Assembly (NCBI GenBank): GCA_964019135.1
Contig: OZ025256.1
Span: 35,994,035 to 36,058,034, forward strand
DNA from: Arenicola marina
Taxonomy: Eukaryota > Annelida > Polychaeta > Arenicolidae
Length of the DNA stretch: 64,000 nt
Direction of reading: 5' to 3'
Shown: piece by piece, positions 49,725-60,198 of the stretch
How positions within the stretch are numbered: position 1 is the first letter of the stretch
How the letters are laid out: the number at the start of each line of letters is the position of its first letter
Program-made: the position numbers and the translations under genes
The notes under the pieces: generated by a model
What the model was told of the DNA's origin: nothing
The model's database searches: none
Seen by the model: the letters and a program-made list of their open reading frames with translations, nothing else

Positions 49725-50108
49725 ACGTGTACAGCTGCAGCGCTCGTTCAACTCGGTTCAGACGGCAAAATGGACGCAGGTTGTAGCCGCTGGAAGTCCG
49801 GTCGTGGCACAATTTGTGCGGCATGGAATTGCCACAATTATAAAGGGACAAGATTTCCTTTTCCTTCTTTCAATTCTTTCAATTCTCCAGGGACAAAGAG
49901 AGGTGTCTTTTCTATGAGGTTTCGGCGAACAATTGGGATTAGTCCATGACCATGTTTGTTTATGTTTTGACAGGCAAACTGTCATTGTCAACTGACTGTT
50001 TAATAGCTCAACCAGTGTCAACTGCGTGTGTGAGGATCTGTAAATTAGGCATTGTTAGTCTGATCAGACTCATGATGTGGAATGTAGCCAAAGATATTTT
50101 CATTAATG
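49725..50108. other. Unique spacer
   Basis: About 380 bp of AT-rich single-copy sequence between the 32-bp array and the 171-bp duplication. Nothing coding or structured is recognised. Confidence 0.55.
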
Positions 50109-50450
50109 CTTAGAGTATCTCCGTTAAATTACTGTTCAACTGTGTCATCCCACTTTTAACACTCTTTTTCCATGGCTATGCCTAGGCTATGGCATGCAAC
50201 CTAAAAATGAGTCCATTTTTAGTGTCTACGCTTCTTATCCCCCGCCCCCCTCCCTCTCCTCCCACGCCTCTTCCGATTTCTTAGAGTATCTCCGTTAAAT
50301 TACTGTTCAACTGTGTCATCCCACTTTTAACACTCTTTTTCCATGGGTATGCCTAGGCTATGGCATGCAACCTAAAAATGAGTCCATTTTTAGTGTCTAC
50401 GCTTCTTATCCCCCGCCCCCTCCCCCTCCTCCCACGCCTCTTCCGATTTC
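50109..50450. repeat. 171-bp direct tandem duplication
   Basis: Copy one is 50,109-50,279 and copy two is 50,280-50,450. They differ by only a few bases (CCATGGCTATG against CCATGGGTATG, plus small changes in the C tract). Each contains the palindrome GCCTAGGC and ends in CCTCCCACGCCTCTTCC. High identity makes this a young duplication. Confidence 0.96.
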
Positions 50451-50459
50451 CGATTTCAA

Positions 50460-50990
50460 AGAAGCAAAGAAGCGAACCTTTAGAATGAAATAACCCGCAC
50501 GCAAAAGAAATCGTTAACAAAATTGCTTTATAAAAATCGAAGAAAACCTCAGCCTGCCATACCCCCTCCCCTCTACGTCCCTACTCCCCCCACCCCTCCG
50601 CCGTTACCCGCCCCCATCCCATGCCTCTTAGCGGTTGGGTGGTGTCAATTAAGCAAACCTTTACAATCAAAAAACAATATTAAGTACAAAAAAACAAAAA
50701 ATATTGATAACATTTGAGAAAAAAAATCCCTCTGTAACCCCTACCCCCCCGCCCACCCCACCCCTACGCCCCTACACCCTTCCTCCCACGCCCCCTAGGG
50801 GGTGGGTGATGTCAAACAAGCAAACCTGTAGACTAAAATAACCCACAAGCCAAAAAAAATCGGTAAAAAAAATTGCTCTAAACAATTCCTCAGAATGCCG
50901 ACCCCCCCCCTACGGCCCTACCCCCCCCCCCCCCATGGCCCTTAGGGGTGGGTGATGTCAAAGAACCTTTAGAATGAAATAACCCACCTA
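50460..50990. repeat. Diverged ~140-180-bp tandem repeat, about 3.3 units
   Basis: Units are anchored by AACCTTTAGAATGAAATAACCC-like starts near 50,475, 50,655, 50,822 and 50,963. Each has an A-rich middle, then a C-rich tract, then CTTAGGGGGTGGGTGATGTCAA-like ends (partly lost in the first). Similarity between units is moderate, so this array is older than the neighbouring 171-bp duplication, which shares the C-rich part. Confidence 0.8.
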
Positions 50991-51001
50991 TTTAAACTAG
51001 A

Positions 51002-52028
51002 CGGTCAAGCAAAGCTTGAGAAAGAAGACGAAAATTGTGGTTATGGGACCAATTCGACTATGTTAAGACACATTTCATGACGTTGGCATGGCACGCCGTC
51101 AGTCATTTGGCGTGTCGAGGCTTTATAATTGGATTGGCCATGTTAAAGTCTGATTATTTGCTAGCGTCCAAACTACTGCTTCGATTTCGATGCAATGTGG
51201 CATACATGATGTCAGTAATATGGGTACATATGCCACCACATATGAGTCATCTACCTGCATTTATGTAGTCACAGCGATTTTGCTCCTTCGGCAATGTCAA
51301 AATTAATCATCCAATAACTCAAAAACTATAAATGTGAGGTGAAATCTGAGGCACATTACTTTTGCGCCTGTCTCTGAAAAATGCTCTAAAACAAACCTCG
51401 AATCTCTAGACCAAATATTACCGAAGTTACGGGTGAAAACATGTTTCGTGACCTTGACCTTGATGTGACATTTACCTTGGAAGCGTGACCTTGATCAATA
51501 TAGTACTTTACGCCCAAATACTAATGTCATATCTCACGCAAGGTGTCGTTTGTCTGACATGTCCCCTTAATGGAGAAATTGGGGAGGCCATTTTCCCGCC
51601 AAAATGCTCCCGTAGGATCCCACGTTAAATTTTGGGAATTTTTAGCGGGAAAACTATTTAGGCGATTTGCACAAATAAAAGACGATATAGAAGGTACTAA
51701 CGGGCCCAATACGTGAAATAATTGGCAGCGTGATTAAATGGAAACTGCGAACGTTAGCGATTTTCCCGTTTTTTGGTCCTATCTTTCAATGGTTAAGCGA
51801 ATTTCGAAAAATTCCTGTGACCTTGACCTTTGACCTACATGGCAACATGCCATCTACATGCCATTTACATGCCATCTACGAACTTAGCCTGACGATTGCC
51901 ATTCCGCATCCTTTTGTGAATTTTGAAGTCGATATCTTAAGGCATTCGACAGATATGGCGCGACAAGACAAACAGACACACAAACCGAACACACCGACAT
52001 AAGACGAAAATCGTAGATTTTCGTCTTG
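51002..52028 (+). mobile_element. Interspersed repeat, copy 1 (class unknown)
   Basis: It begins CTAGACGG, contains the hairpin TCAAGC-AAA-GCTTGA near its start, and ends with an 11-bp perfect inverted repeat, AAGACGAAAAT-5 nt-ATTTTCGTCTT (52,001-52,027). The interior has no coding capacity and is rich in TGACCT words, including TGACCTTGACCTTTGACCT-like spacing at 51,818-51,836. From about 51,350 onward it aligns to copy 2 with roughly three quarters identity by eye. The AAGACGAAAAT word also occurs near the left end (51,026), so the ends are partly inverted repeats. Non-autonomous DNA element is my best guess. Confidence 0.65.
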
Positions 52029-52029
52029 A

Positions 52030-53465
52030 CTAGACAGAAGCAAGCAGAACTTGAGAAGGGACGAAAAGTTTTGGGACTAACTCGACCATTTTTGGACCCA
52101 TCGCCGCTCGCTCATTGGTTGTTCAGCCTGGCGTTCGAGACCATATCGCCCACTGAAAGCTATCGTAGTGAGGCCAAATTGCTGGCTGAAAGCGCAAATT
52201 AGCCCAAATTGGACCCCAAATATCGTGATGTGCTGGACGAGCGCCATCTAACGGCTGCTGTTCAACGCAGGCTATTTTCCCAGGTCGAGGGCGTCGTTTA
52301 GAGTGAATACGTTCAAATCCCGACTTTCCACGTGTCCTTGGTCACGCCCTAATCGCTTTTCTCGGACTCGTCATCGCTGAATTACGGAGCCCCCTAGCGG
52401 CGGAACTAAGTGTGATAGGCTAAAAGCGAAGGCGGATTCCATACCCAAGTCGACGTTTGCCCGTCTTTTGCAACCGGTCCCGACTCTCTAGCGTCGCCAT
52501 TAGGCGAACGGCGGCCATCGCAACCCCGAAAGAGTGCCGGTCCATATGGCCGTTGACTCATAATGGGAGCGTCGGCATGGAGGGGGGTGCACCTCTTGCG
52601 AGCGTTCTAAAGGCCAAACTAAGCCTCCTAGAGCAATTCTGAGGCGGTTTCGATTTAACTAGCTGACATTTCTCTCCCTATTCATGCCAAATCTGGGCTC
52701 CCTAGCTGAAATATTAACCGATTTATGGCCTGGCAAAGTTTAAAACGCCACTTGACACGTACGCTGAATATTGATTGGCCGATTACTCGAAAATCTTTCA
52801 GTATCCGAAAAATCTGAGCGAGTATTGCGTTTGCGCCTCTCCCTGACAAATACTCTTAAACAAACAGCAAATCTCTAGACCCGATATTAACGGAGTTACG
52901 CGGGAAAATCTGTTTCGTGACCTTGACCTCGCTGTGACCTTGACCTGGGAAGCGTGACCTTGATCAATATAGTTATTCGTGCCCAATTACTAATGTCATG
53001 TATCACGCCAGGTGACGCTTGTCTCACTTGTACCCTTCTCGGAGAAATTGAGACCATTTTCCCGCCAAAATGCTGCCGTAGGATCCCATGTTAAACTTTA
53101 GGAATTTTTTGCAGAAGAACTATTCGGACCATTTTCAAAATAGAAACTTTTATACAAGGTACCTGTGCGCCCAATACGTGAATTAATTTTGAGCATCATT
53201 AAGTAAAAACTGGGAACGCTATAGCGAGTTTGCCGATTTTTGGTCCTATCTTTCAATGGTTAAGCGAATTTCGAAAAATTCCTGTGACCTTGACCTTTGA
53301 CCTACATGACCCATCTACGAACTTAGCCTGACGATTGCCATTCCGCATCTCCTTGTGAATTTGGAAGTCGATATCTTTAGGCACTCGAAAGACAATGCGT
53401 TACGTTACAGACAGACACTAACCGAACACACCGACATAAGACGAAAATGGAACATTTTCGTCTTA
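52030..53465 (+). mobile_element. Interspersed repeat, copy 2 (class unknown)
   Basis: It begins CTAGACAG two bases after copy 1 ends and runs in the same direction. The left ~750 bp is largely different from copy 1. The right ~650 bp is homologous. It ends with the same 11-bp stem (53,438-53,464), whose 5-nt loop differs (GGAAC against CGTAG). TGACCT words recur at 52,918-52,960 and 53,286-53,304. Only short open frames are present. The head-to-tail contact suggests either insertion of one copy beside the other or an old tandem duplication. Confidence 0.65.
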
Positions 53466-53715
53466 ACAAAATCGGATCAGAATGAGTTTCTCCTACCCCC
53501 CACGACACCCCCCCCCCCCCATGCCCAACACAGGCGTAACCCCAGCGCACCCTGGGAGTGCAGGGGGGCAGCAATACCACGGTACAGACCTGTGGAATCA
53601 AGCAGCTCAGAACAAAATTCGGTGCGCATCCCGGAGGGTTCGCCAGCGGCCTTCGTTCAGGCAGAAGGACACGCCCGTGCACACCTGGCTAGAGCGATGT
53701 AATAACCCTCACCGC

Positions 53716-56190
53716 TTGGCAGGGGGTGTGATGTGTCTATGTGTGGCTGAGTGCATGGCAGGCGATGTGATGAGTCTAACTTTGTGTGTGTATATGGCAG
53801 GCGGTGTGATGTGTCTATCTGTGGGTGTGTGTATGGCAGGCGGTGTGATGTGTCTATCTGTGGGTGAGTGTATGGCAGGCGGTGTGATGTGTCTATCTGT
53901 GGGTGTGTGTATAACAGGCGGTGTGATGTGTCTGTGGGTGTGTGTATGGCAGGCGGTGTGATGTGTCTGTGGGTGTGTGTATGGCAGGCGGTGTGATGTA
54001 TCTGTTGGTGTGTGCATGGCAGGCGGTGTGATGTGTCTATCTGTGGGTGTGTGTATGGCAGGCGGTGTGATGTGTCTATCTGTGGGTGTGGGTATGGCAG
54101 GCGGTGTGATGTGTCTATGTGTGGGTGTGTGTATGGCAGGCGGTGTGATGTGTCTATCTGTGGGTGTGTGTATGGCAGGCGGTGTGATGTGTCTAACTGT
54201 GGGTGTGTGTATGGCAGGCGATGTGATGTGTCTATCTGTGGGTGTGTGTATGGCAGGCGGTGTGATGTGTCTATGTGTGGGTGAGTGTATGGTAGGCGGT
54301 GTGATGTGTCTATGTGTGGGTGAGTGTATGGCAGGCGGTGTGATGTGTCTATCTGTGGGTGTGTGTATGGCAGGCGGTGTGATGTGTCTATGTGTGGGTG
54401 TGTGCATGGCAGGCGGTGTGATGTGTCTAGCTGTGGGTGTGTGTATGGCAGGCGGTGTGATGTGTCTATCTGTGGGTGTGTGTATGGCAGGCGGTGTGAT
54501 GTGTCTATCTGTGGGTGTGTGTATGGCAGGCGGTGTGATGTGTCTATGTGTGGGTGTGTGTATGGCAGGCGATGTGATGTGTCTATGTGTGGGTGTGTGG
54601 ATGGCAGGCGGTGTGATGTGTCTGTGGGTGTGTGTATGGTAGGCGATGTGATGTGTCTATCTGTGGGTGTGTGTATGGCAGGCGGTGTGATGTGTCTATC
54701 TGTGGGTGTGTGTATGGCAGGCGGTGTGATGTGTCTATGTGTGGGTGTGTGTATGGCAAGCGGTGTGATGTGTCTATGTGTGGGTGTGTGTATGGCAGGC
54801 GGTGTGATGTGTCTATGTGTGGGTGTGTGAATGGCTGGCGGTGTGATGTGTCTGCGGGTGTGCGTATGGCAGGCGGTGTGATGTGTCTGTGGGTGTGCGT
54901 ATGGCAGGCGGTGTGATGTGTCTATCTGTGGGTGTGTGTATGGCAGGCGGTGTGATGTGTCTATCTGTGGGTGTGTGTATTGCAGGCGGTGTGATGTGTC
55001 TATGTGTGGGTGTGTGTATGGCAGGCGGTGTGATGTGTCTATGTGTGGGTGTGTGTATGGCAGGCGGTGTGATGTGTCTATGTGTGGGTGTGTGTATGGC
55101 AGGCGGTTTGATGTGTCTATCTGTGGGTGTGTGTATGGTAGGCGATGTGATGTGTCTATGTGTGGGTGTGTGTATGGCAGGCTGTGTGATGTGTCTATCT
55201 GTGGGTGTGTGTATGGCAGGCGGTGTGATGTGTCTATCTGTGGGTGTGCGTATGGTAGGCGGTGTGATGTGTCTGTGGGTGTGTGTATGGCAGGCGGTGT
55301 GATGTGTCTATCTGTGGGTGTGTGTATGGCAGGCGGTGTGATGTGTCTATCTGTGGGTGTGTGTATGGCAGGCGGTGTGATGTGTCTATCTGTGGGTGTG
55401 TGTATGGCAGGCGGTGTGATGTGTCTATCTGTGGGTGTGTGTATTGCAGGCGGTGTGATGTGTCTATGTGTGGGTGTGTGTATGGCAGGCGGTGTGATGT
55501 GTCTATGTGTGGGTGTGTGTATGGCAGGCGGTGTGATGTGTCTTTGTGTGGGGGTGTGTATGGCAGGCGGTGTGATGTGTTTATCTGTGGGTGTGTGTAT
55601 GGCAGGCGGTGTGATGTGTCTGTGGGTGTGTGTATGGCAGGCGGTGTGATGTGTCTGTGGGTGTGTGTATGGCAGGCGGTGTGATGTGTCTGTGGGTGTG
55701 TGTATGGCAGGCGGTGTGATGTGTCTGTGGGTGTGTGTATGGCAGGCGGTGTGATGTGTCTATCTGTGGGTGTGTGCATGGCAGGCGGTGTGATGTGTCT
55801 ATCTGTGGGTGTGTGTATGGCAGGCGGTGTGATGTGTCTATCTGTGGGTGTGCGTATTGCAGGCGGTGTGATGTATCTGTTGGTGTGTGTATGGCAGGCG
55901 GTGTGATGTGTCTATCTGTGGGTGTGTGTATTGCAGGCGGTGTGATGTGTCTATCTGTGGGTGTGTGTATGGTAGGCGGTGTGATGTGTTTATCTGTGGG
56001 TGTGCGTATTGCAGGCGGTGTGCTTGGTGTGTGTATGGCAGGCGGTGTGATGTGTCTATCTGTGGGTGTGTGTATGGCAGGCGGTGTGATGTGTCTATCT
56101 GTGGGTGTGTGTATGGTAGGCGATGTGATGTGTCTATGTGTGGGTGTGTGTATGGCAGGCGATGTGATGTGTCTATGTGTAGGTGTGTGT
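53716..56190. repeat. 39/35-bp GT-rich minisatellite, about 64 copies
   Basis: The unit is ATGGCAGGCGGTGTGATGTG then TCTATCTGTGGGTGTGTGT. The 35-bp form lacks four bases (CTAT) within TCTATCTG. A third form has TCTATGTG. Clusters of 35-bp units (for example 55,600-55,740) alternate with long runs of 39-bp units. The 39-bp unit is 13 codons, giving long open frames on both strands (CMAGGVMCLSVGV and its antisense) that are broken wherever 35-bp units occur. I treat it as non-coding. Confidence 0.97.
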
Positions 56191-56290
56191 ACGATTACAG
56201 AAAATATGGAAGTAATTGATTACCATTACGATTACATTGAAAGTAATCATGATTACAATGGTGATTACTTTCTATGTTTTTAATAAATGA
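56191..56290. repeat. Degenerate GATTAC/GTAATC cluster
   Basis: At least eight GATTAC or GTAATC words in mixed orientation fall within about 100 bp immediately after the GT-rich array. Opposed copies can pair, so a weak foldback is possible. Confidence 0.65.
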
Positions 56291-56402
56291 ATCCTGGACT
56301 AGACCTTTAAGTAGCTGTTTCAACAAACGGGAAACATTGGATGAGCGGGGCCAGTCATATGTAGACTGGTCAGCTTGCTGGGGAGTGGGAGAGGTGGGGG
56401 GC

Positions 56403-56431
56403 AACCTTGGGTAGGTAGCGTTCTCTGAAAA
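56403..56431. repeat. Single isolated copy of the 32-bp unit
   Basis: The stretch from TTGGGTAGGTAGCG through CTCTGAAAA matches the unit of the 48.4-49.7 kb array at 23 of 25 bases. The preceding AACC matches too if a 5-bp loss is allowed. It lies about 6.7 kb from that array with two other arrays between. Confidence 0.85.
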
Positions 56432-56551
56432 TGACACGACAGGGCTATGAGGGGAGCATAAACCGCAACATGGAGCTGTCCACAAATAATACTACGGGAG
56501 GGAAGAGGGGGGGGGGTCCATACCTAAAATGGTCCACAGTTAACCTTACAG

Positions 56552-56577
56552 GGGGGGCTGTGGAGCCCCAGCCCCCC
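56552..56577. other. GC-rich hairpin
   Basis: Arms GGGGGGCTG and CAGCCCCCC pair perfectly over 9 bp around an 8-base interior that can pair two more bases after a mismatch. It is flanked on both sides by GGTCCAC words in the same orientation. It could be part of a small decayed element, but no terminal repeats are clear. Confidence 0.75.
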
Positions 56578-57100
56578 ATGGGTCCACCACTGTTAGCGCG
56601 CTTGGCTAACCATAATATAAAAGTCGACTTACGTTAATACTATGCCATGCATTAACACATATCGAAGCCTAATTGCGTCGTTCTCTCCAATCCCTTCACC
56701 TCCACCCATTACCATGAACGCCCCACTCCATCCCCTCCACCCATTACCAACGCCCCACTCCATCCCCACCGCCCAGCCTCGAATCCACCCCCTACCCCCC
56801 CCCCCCCAACCTCTCACCCCAACCCCTATCCGCCCCAGGCCCCACCCTAATCCCTATCCACCCCAGCCCCCGCCCCAACCCCTACTCCCTCCCGAGACGC
56901 GGGTCAAAGGGTGTAAGTAGCATTCCTGGAACCTCCGTCCATCTTGATCTCGAGTTTATTCCTCATGTTATGGTCCTGTTTACCGCAATAAAAGTGTCTC
57001 CACCCCCCCATCCCGCCCCCCCCCCCCCACACACACACCCCAGTGGACGAGGCGATTGAGTCTCAGCACCGAGCCGTCCAGGCGTGAAGCCGTTAACCCG

Positions 57101-59903
57101 TAAAGCCGCACCCAGCCGGGGGACCGCGGGGGACCCCTAAAGTCGCACCCACTCCGGGGACCGCGGGGGACCCCTAAAGCCGCATCCAGTCCGGGGACCG
57201 CGGGGGACCCCTAAAGTCGCACCCCGTCCGGGGACTGTGGGGGACCCCTAAAGCCGCACCCAGTCCGGGGACCGCGGGGGACCCCTAAAGCCGCACCCAG
57301 TCCGGGGACCGCGGGGGACCCCTAAAGCCGCACCCAGTCCGGGGACCGCGGGGGACCCCTAAAGCCGCACCCAGTCCGGGGACTGTGGGGGACCCCTAAA
57401 GCCGCACCCAGTCCGGGGACCGCGGGGGACCCCTAAAGTCGCACCCACTCCGGGGACCGCGGGGGACCCCTAAGGCCGCACCCACTCCGGAGACCATGGA
57501 GGACCCCTAAAGTCGCACCCAGTCCGGGGACCGCGGGGGACCACTAAAGCCGTTCTCACTCCGGGGACCATGGAGGACCCCTAAAGTCGCACCCACTCCG
57601 GGGACCGCGGGGGACCCCTAAAGCCGCACCCACTCCGGGGACCATGGAGGACCCCTAAAGCCGCACCCAGTCCGGGGACTGTGGGGGACCTCTAAAGCCG
57701 CACCCACTCCGGGGACCGCGGGGGACCCCTAAAGCCGCACCCAGTCCGGGGACCGCGGGGGACCCCTAAAGTCGCACCCACTCCGGGGACCGCGGGGGAC
57801 CCCTAAAGCCGCACCCACTCCGGAGACCATGGAGGACCCCTAAAGCCGCACCCAGTCCGGGGACCATGGAGGACCCCTAAAGTCGCACCCAGTCCGGGGA
57901 CCGCGGGGGACCACTAAAGCCGTTCTCACTCCGGGAACCATGGAGGAACCCTAAAGCCGCACTCAGTCCGGGGACCGCGGGGGACACCAAAACCCGCACC
58001 CCGTCCGGGGACCGCGGGGGACACCTAACGCCGCACCCAGTCCGGGGACCGCGGGGGACCCCAAAAGCCGCACCCAGTCCGGGGACCGCGGGGGACCCCT
58101 AAAGCCGCACCCACTCCGGGGACCGCGGGGGACCCCTAAAGCCGCACCCAGTCCGGGGACCGCGGGGGACACCTAAAGCCGCACCCACTCCGGGGACTGC
58201 GGGGGACACCTAACGCCGCACCCAGTCCGGGGACCGCGGGGGACCCCTAAAGCCGCACCCACTCCGGGAACCGCGGGGGACACCTAAAGCCGCACCCAGT
58301 CCGGGGACCGCGGGGGACCCCTAAAGCCGCACCCCGTCCGGGGACTGTGGGGGACCCCTAAAGTCGCACCTCGTCCGGGGACTGTGGGGGACCCCTAAAG
58401 CCGCACCCACTCCGGGGACCGCGGGGGACCCCTAAAACCGCACCCACTCCGGGGACCGCGGGGGACCTCTAAAGTCGCACCCCGTCCGGGGACCGCGGGG
58501 GAACCCTAAAGTCGCACACCGTCCGGGGACCGCGGGGGACCCCTAAAGCCGCACCCAGTCCGGGGACCGCGGGGGACCCCTAAAGTCGCACCCCGTCCGG
58601 GGACTGTGGGAGACCCCTAAAGCCGCACCCAGTCCGGGGACCGCGGGGAACCATAAAGCCGCACCCAGTCCGGGGACCGCGGGGGACCCCTAAAGTCGCA
58701 CCCCGTCCGGGGAATGTGGGGGACCCCTAAACCCGCACCCCGTCCGGGGACCGCGGGGGACCCCTAAAGCCGCGCCCAGTCCGGGGACTGTGGGGAACCC
58801 CTGAAGCCGCCCCCAGTCCGGGGACCGCGGGGGACCCCTCAAGTCGCACCCCGTCCGGGGAATGTGGGGGAACCCTAACCCCGCACCCCGTCCGGGGACC
58901 GCGGGGGACCCCTAAAGCCGCACCCAGTCCGGGGACTGTGGGGAACCCCTGAAGCCGCCCCCAGTCCGGGGACCGCGGGGGACCCCTCAAGTCGCACCCC
59001 GTCCGGGGAATGTGGGGGACCCCTAAACCCGCACCCCGTCCGGGGACCGCGGGGGACCCCTGAAGCCGCCCCCAGTCCGGGGACCGCGGGGGACCCCTCA
59101 AGTCGCACCCCGTCCGGGGAATGTGGGGGAACCCTAACCCCGCACCCCGTCCGGGGACCGCGGGGGACCACTAAAGCCGCACCCAGTCCGGGGACTGTGG
59201 GGAACCCCTGAAGCCGCCCCCAGTCCGGGGACCGCGGGGGACCCCTCAAGTCGCACCCCGTCCGGGGAATGTGGGAGAACCCTAAAGCCGCACCCAGTCC
59301 GGGGACCGCGGGGGACCCCTAAAGCCGCCCCCAGTCCGGGGACCGCGGGGGACCCCTAAACCCGCACCCAGTCCGGGGACTGTGGGGGACCCCTAAAGCC
59401 GCACCCAGTCCGGGGACCGCGGGGGACCCCTAAAGCCACACCCAGTCCGGGGACCGCGGGGGACCCCTAAAGCCGCGCCCAGTCCGGGGACCGCGGGGGA
59501 CCCCTAAAGCCGCGCCCAGTCCGGGGACTGTGGGGGACCCCTAAAGCCGCACCCAGTCCGGGGACCGCGGGGGACCCCTAAAGCCGCACCCAGCCCGGGG
59601 ACCGCGGGGGACCCCTAAAGCCACACCCAGTCCGGGGACCGCGGGGGACCCCTAAAGCCGCACTCAGTCCGGGGACCGCGGGGGACCCCTAAAGCCGCAT
59701 CCAGTCCGGGGACCGCGGGGGACCCCTAAAGCCGCACCCACTACGGGGACCGCGGGGGACCCCTAAAGCCGCGCCCAGTCCGGGGACTGTGGGGGACCCC
59801 TAAAGCCGCACCCAGTCCGGGGACCGCGGGGGACCCCTAAAGCCGCGCCCAGTCCGGGGACTGTGGGGGACCCCTAAAGCCGCACCCAGTCCGGGGACTG
59901 CGG
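57101..59903. repeat. 37-bp GC-rich minisatellite, about 76 copies
   Basis: The unit is GGGGACCGCGGGGGACCCC then TAAAGCCGCACCC[A/C][G/C]TCC. Variants include GACTGTGGGGG, GACCATGGAGG, GAATGTGGGGG and CACCTAAAG. Most units contain CCGCGG and GGGGGACCCC. A 148-bp (4-unit) block around 58,730-58,870 is repeated twice more to about 59,270. The G/C runs at both sides can pair within a unit. Minus-strand open frames (about 124 codons) are repeat translations. Confidence 0.97.
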
Positions 59904-60198
59904 GCGAAGGCGTCGTTGTCAGATTGGGAGGCCAACCATTGCATTCTGGCAGCGTACTTCATCGATCCGATATCATCAGTATACGTTTCCAAGCACCAGT
60001 CTCAAGGCCACGGTAACGGGTTTATTAACTTGGAACCCTAGTAAATGGGTAATTATCTCATGGACCGCCCTCTACTGGTTCCGAATAGTAAGGCGAATCA
60101 GTGAACACCTCGGCAATGTTGCAAGAGGCTGGACTGGTCAGCCACAAAAAACACCAACAAATGTGTAAACAAGCATTCGGCCGTGGAGATAATCATCT
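59904..60198. other. Left flank of 54-bp array, duplicated at 62,858
   Basis: From 60,002 (TCAAGGCCACGG) to the array start the sequence recurs at 62,858-63,056 with one A-run length difference. The first ~95 bp (59,904-60,001) are not duplicated. No gene is seen. Confidence 0.9.

Larger units (their letters stand above)
56291..57100. other. Unique island with C-rich right half
   Basis: About 800 bp. It contains an isolated 32-bp-family unit (56,403-56,431), a strong hairpin (56,552-56,577) and C-rich degenerate repeats at 56,695-56,890 and 57,000-57,030. No gene is recognised. Confidence 0.55.

Noticed and set aside
48462-49751. 429-codon minus-strand frame across the 32-bp array
   Set aside because: It reads the repeat in rotating frames and has no start context or domain.
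52001-52033. Helitron 3' end (hairpin followed by CTAG)
   Set aside because: The base after CTAG is not T, and copy 2 lacks a CTRR end after the same hairpin.
52305-52325. tRNA B-box-like GTTCAAATCCCG
   Set aside because: No A box or cloverleaf can be formed in the surrounding sequence.
53482-56283. Cysteine-rich CMAGGVMCLSVGV frames and antisense HTPTDRHITPPAI frames
   Set aside because: They are broken at every 35-bp unit, both strands are open, and the residues follow the GT-rich repeat.
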